Assembly: GCA_014380005.1 (NCBI GenBank)
Contig: JACMKT010000136.1
Span: 1 to 34,715 of the forward strand
DNA length: 34,715 nucleotides
Direction of reading: 5' to 3'
DNA from: Rhodospirillales bacterium
Lineage (GTDB): Bacteria; Pseudomonadota; Alphaproteobacteria; Rhodospirillales; Magnetospirillaceae
The notes beneath the pieces were generated by a model that was given only the letters and a program-made list of their open reading frames with translations, made no database searches and had not been told where the DNA came from. The translations under genes and the position numbers were made by a program. Positions 15,600-24,904 of the stretch are shown piece after piece. Every line of letters begins with the position of its first letter. Within the stretch, counting starts at the first letter, position 1.

Positions 15600-15620
15600 G
15601 GTTTTTATTGGGGTATAACG

Positions 15621-15655
15621 AAACGGCCACGGTGCGCTGCGCCGTGGCCGTTTTT
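15621..15655 (+). terminator. Rho-independent terminator (probably bidirectional)
   Basis: A 12-bp perfect stem (AAACGGCCACGG / CCGTGGCCGTTT, 15621-15632 and 15642-15653) is followed by TTTTTGTGT on the + strand. On the minus strand it is followed by TTTCGTTAT, so it can also end the rluC transcript, whose stop codon is at 15660. It sits exactly between the two convergent genes. Confidence 0.9.
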
Positions 15656-15659
15656 GTGT

Positions 15660-16658
15660 CTAATCCAGTTCGCTGAACGTATCGAACGGCTTGCCGGCAT
15701 CGCTTTCGGTGAAGCCGAAGAACTCGAAGCTCCGGGCGATGTGTTCCGACAGGGGCGCGATCACCTCCAGCGTGCCCTTGCCGCGCGGGTGGGGCAGGCG
15801 GATGGCGCGGGCGTGCAGGTGCATTTTGCGCGACACGCCGGTGCCGGCGATGAACGCTTCGGCGCCGCCATATTTGCCGTCGCCCATGATGGGGGTGCCC
15901 AGCAGGGCGCAATGGGCGCGTAGCTGGTGGGTGCGGCCGGTGCGCGGCTCCATCTCCAGCCATGCGGTGCGGTTCAGCGCGTTGTCCACCACCCGATACC
16001 AAGTGACGGCGCGCTTGCCCTCTTCCTCGTCCACTTTCATCTTTTCGCCGGCGCGGCCCGGCAGCTTGGCAAGGGCGGCGTCGATGCGGCCCTGGCGGTG
16101 CTTGGGCACGCCCACGACCAGCGCCCAATAGCATTTGCGGGCGGCGCGGCTTTTGAACGCGGCGGCCAGCTTGGCGGCGGCACCGGCGGTGCGGCCCAGC
16201 AGCAGCACGCCCGAGGTATCCTTGTCCAGGCGATGGACCAGACGGGGGCGTTCGGGCATGTCGAATTGCAGGGCGCCCAGCCAAGCTTCCAGATGGTCGT
16301 CGCTCATGCCGGTGCCACCCTGGACGGCGATGCCCGCCGGCTTGTTCAGGGCAATGACGTCGTCATCCATGAACAGGATGGCGTCTTTCAGCATGCGGGC
16401 GATCTTCTCGTCCACCGGCTTGCGCTCGCCCTGAACCTTGGCCCGCACCGGCGCCTCGCCCACGGGCGGCACGCGGATGTCCTGGCCGGTTTCCAGCCGC
16501 TGGTTGGATTTGGCCTTCTTGCCGGCAACGCGCACCTGACCGGTGCGCAGCCATTTCTCCAGCAAGGCGTGGCCCACATCGGGGAAGTGGCGCTTGAACC
16601 AGCGGTCAAGGCGGATGTCGGAATCGTCAGGGGTGACGGTGAGGGTCTGGACAGTCAT
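15660..16658 (-). CDS. rluC: RluC-type 23S rRNA pseudouridine synthase
   Basis: A 332-aa RluA-family synthase with an N-terminal S4 RNA-binding domain (IRLDRWFKRHFPDVGHALLEKWLRTGQVRVAG) and the catalytic Asp D145 in RLVHRLDKDTSG. RTGRTHQLRAH and the terminal ESDAGKPFD region also fit RluC. The enzyme isomerises specific uridines in 23S rRNA (positions 955, 2504 and 2580 in E. coli numbering). It follows crcB on the minus strand with a 45-nt gap. The start ATG at 16658 fits family alignments. A second RluA-family enzyme without S4 is encoded at 29586, so the two probably have different RNA targets. Confidence 0.93.
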   Translation of the reverse strand: MTVQTLTVTPDDSDIRLDRWFKRHFPDVGHALLEKWLRTGQVRVAGKKAKSNQRLETGQDIRVPPVGEAPVRAKVQGERKPVDEKIARMLKDAILFMDDDVIALNKPAGIAVQGGTGMSDDHLEAWLGALQFDMPERPRLVHRLDKDTSGVLLLGRTAGAAAKLAAAFKSRAARKCYWALVVGVPKHRQGRIDAALAKLPGRAGEKMKVDEEEGKRAVTWYRVVDNALNRTAWLEMEPRTGRTHQLRAHCALLGTPIMGDGKYGGAEAFIAGTGVSRKMHLHARAIRLPHPRGKGTLEVIAPLSEHIARSFEFFGFTESDAGKPFDTFSELD

Positions 16659-16703
16659 GGGCGGAACCTACCTCGGGCGGGCGCCGATTGCCAAGAACCA
16701 TCG

Positions 16704-17096
16704 CTACCCCACCATCTGCCGCACCAAAGCCATGGCCGCGAACAGCGCCCCCACCGACAGGGTCACCGACAGGCCCACATACAGGCTGGCGACCATCCAA
16801 TTGTGGCGCTCCACCAGCAAAGCCACGTCCATGGAGAAGGTGGAGAAGGTGGTGAAACCGCCCAGGATGCCCACGGTCAGGAATATCTTGAGATCCTGGC
16901 CGGGTTGCCATACCAGCGCGCCCAATTCCGCCAGCACGCCCATGACCGCCGAGCCGGCGATGTTGACGAACAGTGTCCCCCAGGGAAAGCCGGTGCCCAC
17001 GCTGGCGCCGATGGCGATCATGGCAAGGTAGCGGGCGGTGGAGCCCAAGGCGCCGCCCAAAGCGACCCACAGGAGTGAGGTAAAGGTGGTGGTCAT
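16704..17096 (-). CDS. crcB: CrcB/Fluc fluoride ion channel
   Basis: A 130-aa four-helix membrane protein with the signatures GGALGSTARY, GTLFVNIAGSAVMG and GILGGFTTFSTFSMD. These are diagnostic of CrcB/Fluc, a dual-topology dimeric channel that exports fluoride and protects from its toxicity. The length is standard. I looked for a fluoride riboswitch upstream; only about 40 nt separate it from the RlpA-like gene and I see no match, so regulation is not apparent. It lies just before rluC, as in many alphaproteobacteria. Confidence 0.95.
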   Translation of the reverse strand: MTTTFTSLLWVALGGALGSTARYLAMIAIGASVGTGFPWGTLFVNIAGSAVMGVLAELGALVWQPGQDLKIFLTVGILGGFTTFSTFSMDVALLVERHNWMVASLYVGLSVTLSVGALFAAMALVRQMVG

Positions 17097-17136
17097 TCCC
17101 TCCTTTTGCCCGACGTAGCGCCCGCCGTCCAGCGCG

Positions 17137-17526
17137 TCAGTGCGGCGTCACCACCACCAGCGCGCTGCCATCGGCGATCATGCCGAGCGCCCGCGCCGCT
17201 GCTTCGGACAAATCGATGCCGCGGCCGCGTGCCGGGCCGCGATCGTTGATGCGCACCGTCACCGTGCGGTTATCGCTCCAGCGCCGCACCTCGGCCACGC
17301 TGCCCAGGGGCAGGGTGGGATGGGCCGCCGTCAGCGCCTTGGGGTCGAACCGCTCGCCGCTGGCGGTGCGGTGCCCGGCATAGCGCTGGCCGTACCACGA
17401 GGCGTGCACTACTTGCTCGTCGGCCAAGCACTCGGTGGGGAATGCCATGGAGAAAGCAAGAATTGCCATCAATTTTGCGGAACTATTGTTGCACATAGTT
17501 TGGCAGTCCAAAGACCGCCCATCCAT
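17137..17526 (-). CDS. RlpA-like double-psi beta-barrel protein (secreted)
   Basis: A short protein (129 aa from this start) consisting of a signal segment and a single double-psi beta-barrel. The barrel reads HASWYGQRYAGHRTASGERFD, TAAHPTLPLGSVAEV and VRINDRGPARGRGIDLSEAAA, the RlpA family pattern. RlpA proteins act on peptidoglycan as lytic transglycosylases that cleave denuded glycan, usually at the septum. This one lacks the SPOR domain and the lipobox of classical RlpA. The start is uncertain: ATGs at 17526, 17496 and 17469 all lack a clear ribosome-binding site. The 17496 start gives the best signal peptide (one Lys, hydrophobic run, cleavage after CLA). The upstream region (17527-17603) is AT-rich and likely holds its promoter. 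Confidence 0.82.
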   Translation of the reverse strand: MDGRSLDCQTMCNNSSAKLMAILAFSMAFPTECLADEQVVHASWYGQRYAGHRTASGERFDPKALTAAHPTLPLGSVAEVRRWSDNRTVTVRINDRGPARGRGIDLSEAAARALGMIADGSALVVVTPH

Positions 17527-17603
17527 TTACAGGCTATGTACTAATTAGCTGTTCCGCAACATAATCTATTGCTGATGTATTGGCCTGGAAATATGGATTA
17601 ATT

Positions 17604-19130
17604 TTATTGAATAGCTTTGCTCGCCATTACCCGGCGCAATCTCTCGCGGATGTCGGCGATGCGTTGGTCGCCGGGGGCCAGTTCAGCGGCCTCGTCGAAG
17701 GCGGTCATGGCGGCGGGCAGGTCGCCCACGGCCCACAGGCTGACGCCCAGGCCCAGCAGACCGGCGCGGCGGCCTTCGGGGATGGCGGCGACTTGCTGGA
17801 AGATAGCGGCGCTTTCGCGCGGGCGGCCGCGCTGGGTCAGGAAGTTTCCGTAATCCACCATGAAGGCCAGATGGGCGCGGGGATTGGGCACGGCCTTCAC
17901 CGCCGCCGCCAGCACCTCTTCCTGGCCCGCCACATTGCCCATGCGCCGGTAATGCATGAGCATGCCGGCGTAACCGGATTCTGACGCCGGGTCGGAGCGC
18001 CGCACCATGGCATAGAACTGGCCGTCATCGCGCCAATCGGCGGCCACCAGGGGCGATACTACCGCGCCTGCCAGCACGGCCAAGGCGATGATTGCAGGCC
18101 GACACAAGGCAATTAGCAAAGCAGCGCCCATGAGTGGCACGTAGAGGAAGCGGAAGTTCCAGGCATGGACCGAGTGGAAAGCCAGCACCATGGGCGGCGC
18201 CAGGAACAGAACGAACCAGACCAGGGGCACCATGGCGCGGCGGGCGAACCATGCCACCAATGCCCATACGGCCAGCGCGGGCACCACCAGCCATGAGGTC
18301 AGCGGCGCCGGTTCCACGGTCAAATGGTAGAATTGCGGCCACGGGAAGACGCTGGCCTGAAGGCTGAACGCCACCGCATCGGCCAACCGGGTCCAGCCGC
18401 GCAGGTCGAAGGCCATGTTGGATTCCAGCCCGGTGGCGGGCAGGGCGTTGGCGCGCAGCACCGCCCACAATACGGGGACGACGGCCAGCACCGCCAAATT
18501 CAGGCTGGCCTTGAACGCCACGCCACGCTGGCGGTCCAGGGTGAACAGCAAAGCGGGCAGCACCAGCGCCACCTCCTTGGACAGCACGGCGGCCAGATAA
18601 GCCACGGCAATGGCCGCCAGCCAGCCCTTACGCCCGCTGTCCCGCCAGCGCAAATGGGCCAGTACGGCCAGCAGCACGAACAGCCCCATCAACAAATCCG
18701 TGGCGCCCGACACCCACGCCACCGATTGGACCAAGGCGGGATGCACGGCGAACAGGGCGGCGCCCAGGGCTGCGGCAATGGGCGAGGCGAAACGCCCGGC
18801 CAGCCGCCACAGCAGCAGCACGTTGGCACCATGCAGCAAAACGGCGCCGGCGTGATAGGCGGCGGGGCTGGGGCCGAACAGGCGGGCGATGGCTTCCAGC
18901 CACAGGCTGAACAGCGGGCGGTAATTGTCCGACATCAGCCGGTCCACGGAACTGCCCCATACGCCTTTCAGGAAGATATCGGCCAGCGGGATGTGCCCTC
19001 GCAACCGGCTGTCGCCGATCTGCGGCCAATCGTCCATGACGAAGCCGAAGGTTACGGCCTGCCCATGGACCACCGCCACCAGGGCCAGCAGCGCCAGGGC
19101 GATCAGGGCGGACTGGCGCGGGATGGTCAT
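17604..19130 (-). CDS. Multi-pass membrane protein with C-terminal TPRs (TMTC/GT-C-like)
   Basis: A 508-aa protein with about ten hydrophobic segments and a soluble C-terminal region from about residue 410. FVMDDWPQI, DNYRPLFSLWLEAIARLFG and AYHAGAVLLHGANVLLLWRL, then LFAVHPALVQSVAWVSGATDLLMGLF, match the bacterial relatives of eukaryotic TMTC proteins, which are polyprenol-sugar-dependent GT-C glycosyltransferases carrying TPRs. The DD pair in the first loop would be the catalytic acidic site. The C-terminus contains at least two TPR-like repeats (GRPRESAAIFQQVAAIP; GDLPAAMTAFDEAAELAPG). The start is fixed by TAATG: its ATG shares one base with the rarA stop. A role in protein or surface glycosylation is inferred. 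Confidence 0.82.
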   Translation of the reverse strand: MTIPRQSALIALALLALVAVVHGQAVTFGFVMDDWPQIGDSRLRGHIPLADIFLKGVWGSSVDRLMSDNYRPLFSLWLEAIARLFGPSPAAYHAGAVLLHGANVLLLWRLAGRFASPIAAALGAALFAVHPALVQSVAWVSGATDLLMGLFVLLAVLAHLRWRDSGRKGWLAAIAVAYLAAVLSKEVALVLPALLFTLDRQRGVAFKASLNLAVLAVVPVLWAVLRANALPATGLESNMAFDLRGWTRLADAVAFSLQASVFPWPQFYHLTVEPAPLTSWLVVPALAVWALVAWFARRAMVPLVWFVLFLAPPMVLAFHSVHAWNFRFLYVPLMGAALLIALCRPAIIALAVLAGAVVSPLVAADWRDDGQFYAMVRRSDPASESGYAGMLMHYRRMGNVAGQEEVLAAAVKAVPNPRAHLAFMVDYGNFLTQRGRPRESAAIFQQVAAIPEGRRAGLLGLGVSLWAVGDLPAAMTAFDEAAELAPGDQRIADIRERLRRVMASKAIQ

Positions 19131-20421
19131 TATTCGTCCGTCTTCTTTTGCCGCAGCTTTTCCCAATAAGCCAGCCGCTTGCGCACGTCCCGCTCGAACC
19201 CCCGCTCGGGCGGGTCGTAGAACACGCGGCGCGGCATCTCGTCGGGGAAGTAGTTCTGGCCCGAGAAGCCTTCCGCCGTGTCGTGGTCGTATTGGTAGCC
19301 TTTGCTGTAGCCCAGTTCCTTCATCATCTTGGTGGGCGCGTTCAAGATGTGCATGGGCGGCATCAGGCTGCCGGTTTCCTTGGCGGCGCGCTGGGCGGCT
19401 TTCAGCGCCTTATAGGCGGCATTGGATTTGGGGGCGGTGCCCAGATAGATGACCAATTGGGCCAGACCCAATTCACCCTCGGGACTGCCCAGGCGCTCGT
19501 ACAAATCCCACGCCGCCAGGGCCTGGGTCAGGGCGGCGGGGTCGGCTAGGCCAATATCTTCTACAGCAAAACGCGCCAATCGGCGCAGCAGGTACAGCGG
19601 GTCCTCGCCGCCATCCAGCATGCGCGCCATCCAGTACAACGCCGCGTCGGTGTCCGAACCGCGCAAGGATTTGTGCAAGGCGCTGATGAGGTTGTAATGA
19701 CCCTCGCGGTCCTTGTCATAGGCCGGGGCGCGCTTGTGCACCACCTGGGCCAGTTCCGCCGAATCCAGCAGGGGCTCGGGCGGCAGGATGGACAGGGCTT
19801 CGATCAGATTGAGGAAATAGCGGCCATCGCCATCGGCCATGGCCTTCAGGGCGGCGCGGGAATCCTCGGCCAGGGGCAGGGCATGGCCGATCAGGGTTTC
19901 GGCGCGACCGATCAGGGTCTCCAGCGCCGCATCGTCCAAGCGGTGCAGCACCAGCACTTGGCAGCGCGACAGCAAGGCGCCGTTCAGCTCGAAGCTGGGG
20001 TTCTCGGTGGTGGCGCCCACCAGCACCACGGTGCCGTCTTCCACGAAGGGCAGGAAGCCGTCCTGCTGGGCGCGGTTGAAGCGGTGGATTTCGTCCACGA
20101 ACAGCAAGGTGCCCTGGCCCATTTCCTTGCGCTTCTTGGCCGCCTCGAACACCTTGCGCAAATCGGCCACGCCCGAGAACACGGCGCTCAGCGGCTCGAA
20201 ATGCAGGCTGGTGCGTTCGGCCAGCAGCCGGGCAATGGTGGTCTTGCCGCAGCCCGGCGGTCCCCACAGGATGAACGAGGTCAGCCGCCCCACCGCCAGC
20301 ATACGGCCCAGGGACCCGGTCGGTCCCAGCAGATGGCCTTGGCCGACCACTTCCTCCAGGCCTTGCGGCCTCAGGCGGTCGGCCAGGGGCCGGTCCTCGT
20401 TCTTGCCGCCGAACAGCGTGT

Positions 20422-20425
<4 letters not shown>
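19130..20425 (-). CDS. rarA: Replication-associated recombination protein A (RarA/MgsA)
   Basis: A 431-aa AAA+ ATPase of the RarA (MgsA/WRNIP1) family. Visible are RPLADRLRPQGLEEVVGQGHLLG, Walker A GPPGCGKTT (55-63), Walker B LLFVDEIHRFN, sensor 1 GATTENPSFELN and the C-terminal tetramerisation region ending YFPDEMPRRVFYDPPERGFE. RarA acts at stalled replication forks and in recombination. The start is GTG 20425, which overlaps the degP stop as GTGA. The open frame continues to 21025 only because it runs through degP out of frame, so longer starts are artefacts. The 1-nt stop/start overlap with the TMTC-like gene downstream and the 4-nt overlap upstream show a tightly coupled operon. Confidence 0.95.
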
Positions 20426-21828
<1,403 letters not shown>

Positions 21829-21918
21829 GGGAAACCTCTGCGGCTCGAATGGGGAGCGTTGCCTATACTATCGGTTCGCGGCGGAACGGTGGCAACTGCG
21901 AACCATGCGATGGCCGTC

Positions 21919-21996
21919 TAGCGCAATTGGAATGCTCCCCTATGCCGTCATGGCCGGGCTTGACCCGGCCATCCACGTGTTTCCGCAATTGCGCTA
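21919..21996 (+). repeat. Nested palindromic element, copy A
   Basis: The core at 21946-21977 begins CGTCATGGCCGGG and ends CCGGCCATCCACG, a stem of GGCCGGG.../...CCCGGCC around CTTGA. The core is enclosed by an 11-bp perfect inverted repeat, TAGCGCAATTG (21919-21929) and CAATTGCGCTA (21986-21996). This core type is a very common dispersed palindrome in alphaproteobacterial genomes (known pattern). It lies upstream of degP and far from any terminator T tract. Confidence 0.8.
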
Positions 21997-22023
21997 TTTT
22001 AAACAATGACTTAGGCGTCTACG

Positions 22024-22055
22024 CGTGGATGCCCGGATCAAGTCCGGGCATGACG
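22024..22055 (-). repeat. Palindromic element, copy B (inverted)
   Basis: This is the same 32-bp core in inverse orientation, 46 bp from copy A. Its reverse complement begins CGTCATGCCCGGACTTGATC. It differs from copy A at four positions, which form two compensating base pairs in the stem (G:C to C:G and G:C to A:T). It ends 28 bp before the Hpt gene stop, so it could act as a 3' structure for the signalling operon. Confidence 0.8.
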
Positions 22056-22083
22056 ATGTGGGGGGAGGTGTGGTGCGTAATTC

Positions 22084-22497
22084 TTAATCCACCAGCCCTG
22101 TGAGCACGTCCCGCCCCGCCGCCCCGCCATCGCCTTCCAGCCGGTTGGTCAGCACCTGGGCAATGGCATCGACCATGGCGGTCAGCTTGGCCAAATCGGC
22201 GGCATCGGGGGTGGGGTGGGTGTCGATGAAGCGGCACAGGCGCTCGCCGATGGTGGTGACCAGCGGATAGCCGAAGGTGGCCGCTTGGCCTTTCATGTCA
22301 TGGGCGATGGTGAACAGCCGGGCCAGCCAGGATGGGTCGGTGGACAGTTCGGCCAGGGCAGCGCGCAACGACGCCAGATCGGCCTCGGCCCAGCTGAGAT
22401 AGCGGGAGGATAGGGAGTTCAGCGCCGCTTCGGCGCGGGCCAGTGCCTCGGGGTCGAGACCCAGCAGATCGTCGTCAATGTCAGCGGGCATGGACAC
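22084..22497 (-). CDS. Stand-alone Hpt (histidine phosphotransfer) domain protein
   Basis: A 137-aa protein consisting essentially of one helical Hpt domain. The phospho-histidine H66 lies in LFTIAHDMKGQAATFGYP, the standard AHxLKG-type motif, followed by the expected second helix with CRFID. Such proteins shuttle phosphoryl groups between the receiver of a hybrid kinase and a response regulator. The two hybrid kinases in this window (2236 and 7675) end in receivers and lack Hpt domains, so this is a candidate intermediary; the pairing is inference. The start may be GTG 22497 or ATG 22491, neither with a clear ribosome-binding site. It begins 9 nt after the HMG-CoA lyase stop and is probably translated from the same mRNA. 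Confidence 0.88.
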   Translation of the reverse strand: MSMPADIDDDLLGLDPEALARAEAALNSLSSRYLSWAEADLASLRAALAELSTDPSWLARLFTIAHDMKGQAATFGYPLVTTIGERLCRFIDTHPTPDAADLAKLTAMVDAIAQVLTNRLEGDGGAAGRDVLTGLVD

Positions 22498-22506
22498 GTT
22501 ATACGC

Positions 22507-23388
22507 TCAACCCAGGGCGCGCGATACCTTGGACACGGGCGGGTGCCCCAGGTGATCGGTGATGAAGCGCCCGGCGGCCACCACTTTGTCCAGCCGCACG
22601 CCGGTGGTGATGCCCATGCCGTCCAGCATGAACAGCACATCCTCGGTCGCCACATTGCCGCCGGCGCCGGGAGCGAAGGGGCAGCCACCCAGCCCGGCGA
22701 CGGAGGCATCCACCACCGCCACCCCCAATTCCAGACAGGCCAGGATGTTCGCCAGGGCTTGGCCGTAGCTGTCGTGGAAGTGCAGGGCCAACTGGCCGAT
22801 AGGGACTCGCTCCGCTACCGCCGCCACCATGGCGCGGGCGGCCACGGGCGTGCCGGTGCCCATGGTGTCGCCCAGGCTGATCTCATGGCAGCCCAGAGCG
22901 GTCAGGGTGGCGGCTAGCTCGGCCACGCGGGCAGGGGGTGTTGGACCGTCGAATGGGCAGGCCAGGGCGCAGGAAATATAGCCGCGCACCCGGCAGCCCT
23001 GGGCCAATGGGATCATCTCGGCGAACCGGCTGAGGCTTTGCTCCAGGGAACAGCCCATGTTGCGCTTGCAGAAACTGTCCGAGGCGGCGGTGAACACTGC
23101 GATGTCCCGCGCCCCGGCTGCCAGGGCATCGGCCAGCCCCCGCCGGTTGGCGACCAGCACCGGCAGCCGTATTTGGGGCAGCGCCAGCGTCGCCAGCACC
23201 TGGGCGGTCGCGGCCATGGCGGGCACCAGATCGGGCCGCACGAAGGCACCGGCTTCGATCATGGTCAGGCCCGCTTCGGCCAGCAGGGTGATCAGGCGGG
23301 CGCGGATGGCAGGGGGGACGATGACGGGCTCGTTCTGCAACCCGTCGCGCGGGCCGACCTCCACCAGGGTGATGTGGGATGGCAACAT
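22507..23388 (-). CDS. mvaB: Hydroxymethylglutaryl-CoA lyase
   Basis: A 293-aa TIM-barrel lyase of the HMG-CoA lyase type. VEVGPRDGLQNE at the N-terminus supplies the catalytic Arg-Asp. HFHDSYGQALAN gives the metal-binding HxH region, and GLGGCPFAPGAGGNVATED is the family's signature loop with its active-site cysteine. It splits HMG-CoA to acetoacetate and acetyl-CoA, the last step of leucine breakdown. Some homologues act on related acyl-CoAs, but the intact signature favours HMG-CoA. It is flanked by a sensor kinase (25 nt upstream) and an Hpt gene (9 nt downstream), an unusual setting. Its start codon and ribosome-binding site are embedded in a perfect hairpin at 23387-23409. Confidence 0.92.
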   Translation of the reverse strand: MLPSHITLVEVGPRDGLQNEPVIVPPAIRARLITLLAEAGLTMIEAGAFVRPDLVPAMAATAQVLATLALPQIRLPVLVANRRGLADALAAGARDIAVFTAASDSFCKRNMGCSLEQSLSRFAEMIPLAQGCRVRGYISCALACPFDGPTPPARVAELAATLTALGCHEISLGDTMGTGTPVAARAMVAAVAERVPIGQLALHFHDSYGQALANILACLELGVAVVDASVAGLGGCPFAPGAGGNVATEDVLFMLDGMGITTGVRLDKVVAAGRFITDHLGHPPVSKVSRALG

Positions 23389-23409
23389 TGGGGGCCTCCT
23401 GCCCCCAAT
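23387..23409 (-). promoter_or_regulatory. Hairpin presenting the HMG-CoA lyase ribosome-binding site
   Basis: On the minus strand, ATTGGGGGC and GCCCCCAAT form a perfect 9-bp stem around a 5-nt loop AGGAG. The loop is the Shine-Dalgarno core, and the last two stem bases are the A and T of the start codon at 23388. Folding would hide the start codon and constrain the ribosome-binding site. There is no T tract after the stem, so it is not a typical terminator for the upstream kinase gene. Confidence 0.7.
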
Positions 23410-23413
23410 ATGG

Positions 23414-24904
23414 TTACGCCGAGGGCAGTGTCACAGTGACCCGCATGCCGCCTTCCGTGCGGTTGCGGGCCTCCACTGTGCCACCCACGGCGGCGACGTT
23501 GCGGCGGACGATCCACAGGCCGATGCCGAAATGCGGCGCGCCCGAGGGGTCGGATTCCGGGCGGTGCGAGACGTAGCGTTCGAACATGCGTTCCAGCACT
23601 TCCGCCGTGGCACCGGGGCCTTGGTCGTCGATGACCATGACCACACGGCCATCGCCGCGCGCCACGGTGACTTGGACGCTGCCATGTTCGGGCGAGAAGC
23701 TTAGTGCGTTTTCCAGCACGTTCTCGATGACGGTTTCCATCATCTCGATGCTGGCGCGTACCACGCAGCCCGACGTGACGCGGCGTTCGATGGTGATGTC
23801 CCGGTCGGCGGTGGTCTCGTCATAGGAATCCAGCAAGGCCGCCACCAGCCGCGACAAATCCACCGCTTGACGGGGTGGGCTGACCAGATCGGCGTTGACC
23901 TGATCCAGCCGGCGCGACGCGGCCACCAGGGAATCCAGCCGGTCCAGGGACGCTTCGATCACCTGCAAGGAGCGCCCGGCGCTATCCTCGCCTTTGCCCA
24001 CGGCCCGCCTCAGCGGCTCCACCGCCTGGGCGATGGTGGCGATGGGGGTCTTGAAGGCGTGGGCGTTTTCCTCGGCGGCGAAACGGAAGGCTTCGGCGGT
24101 GCTGCGCAGATTGCCCACCATCTGGTCCAACTCGCGGGCGACGCCGTCCAGTTCGGGGATGCGGTTGGCCTTGACGAAGGGGCGCGACGCCGGCCCGCCA
24201 TCGGCCACGTTGCGGGCCTCGTAACCGAAGCGGCGCAGATTGAACCACAGCCCGCCGAATAGGGTCAGCACCAGCACCATGAGCAGGGCATAGACCCCGG
24301 CGGCCATGCGCACTTCGGGGCTTTCCCAATAGGGCCGGTCCAGGAACGAACCGGTGATGCCGGACGTGGTTTGCGAGGTCACCACCGCCCAGCAGCCGGC
24401 GCCGGTGGTGAAGGGCACGATGGAGGTCAGCACCTCGTCGATGCCGTTGGCGCTGGAATAATGCAAATCCAGGGCGTGGCCGCCTTCGCAGGAATCGGGC
24501 ACGGCGCGGATGATGCCGGCCCCGGCCAGACGTTCCCGTTCGATTTCGATGGAATCGGCGGCCAGAGCGGGGATGGCGCCCACCAGGAAGACCGGGCCGG
24601 GCTTGCCGGCGGATAGCACGGGGCGGAACAGCAGGCGGACATTGACCCCGGCGGGGTTCAGTTCGTCCAGCACCTTGCGGGTTTCGACCACCGATGGCGC
24701 CTTGATGCGGGCCAATCCCAGGGCCAAGCCGCGCGCGATCAGTTGGCCTTCCACCTGAAGCCGGGCCAGCAGCACTTGGCGCTTTGCCCCTTCAGCGGCC
24801 GAGAATTCGCCGTACAGGAAGACCGGCACGGCGGCAAAAGCCACGGCCACCAGGACAAGCCGCGCCGCCAAGCTGCGGGCGGCGCGGCTCATCCGGCTAG
24901 ACAT
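23414..24904 (-). CDS. Membrane sensor histidine kinase
   Basis: A 496-aa sensor kinase with two membrane spans (about 14-31 and 203-222) and a roughly 170-residue periplasmic sensor of no family I recognise. It contains a Cys pair (C139, C171). A HAMP-like linker follows (about 223-272). The phospho-acceptor is H282 in EENAHAFKTPIATI, an HxxKTP-type box. The ATPase domain shows ENVLENALSFSPE, DQGPGA and GIGLWIVRRNVAAVGG. The overall architecture resembles alphaproteobacterial ChvG-like kinases. Its start overlaps the response-regulator stop by 8 nt, so the two proteins form a cognate pair. HMG-CoA lyase follows after 25 nt. Confidence 0.92.
   Translation of the reverse strand: MSSRMSRAARSLAARLVLVAVAFAAVPVFLYGEFSAAEGAKRQVLLARLQVEGQLIARGLALGLARIKAPSVVETRKVLDELNPAGVNVRLLFRPVLSAGKPGPVFLVGAIPALAADSIEIERERLAGAGIIRAVPDSCEGGHALDLHYSSANGIDEVLTSIVPFTTGAGCWAVVTSQTTSGITGSFLDRPYWESPEVRMAAGVYALLMVLVLTLFGGLWFNLRRFGYEARNVADGGPASRPFVKANRIPELDGVARELDQMVGNLRSTAEAFRFAAEENAHAFKTPIATIAQAVEPLRRAVGKGEDSAGRSLQVIEASLDRLDSLVAASRRLDQVNADLVSPPRQAVDLSRLVAALLDSYDETTADRDITIERRVTSGCVVRASIEMMETVIENVLENALSFSPEHGSVQVTVARGDGRVVMVIDDQGPGATAEVLERMFERYVSHRPESDPSGAPHFGIGLWIVRRNVAAVGGTVEARNRTEGGMRVTVTLPSA

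Noticed and set aside
17097-17136. Fluoride riboswitch before crcB
   Set aside because: Only about 40 nt separate crcB from the upstream gene and no GGxGAUGG-type core is visible.
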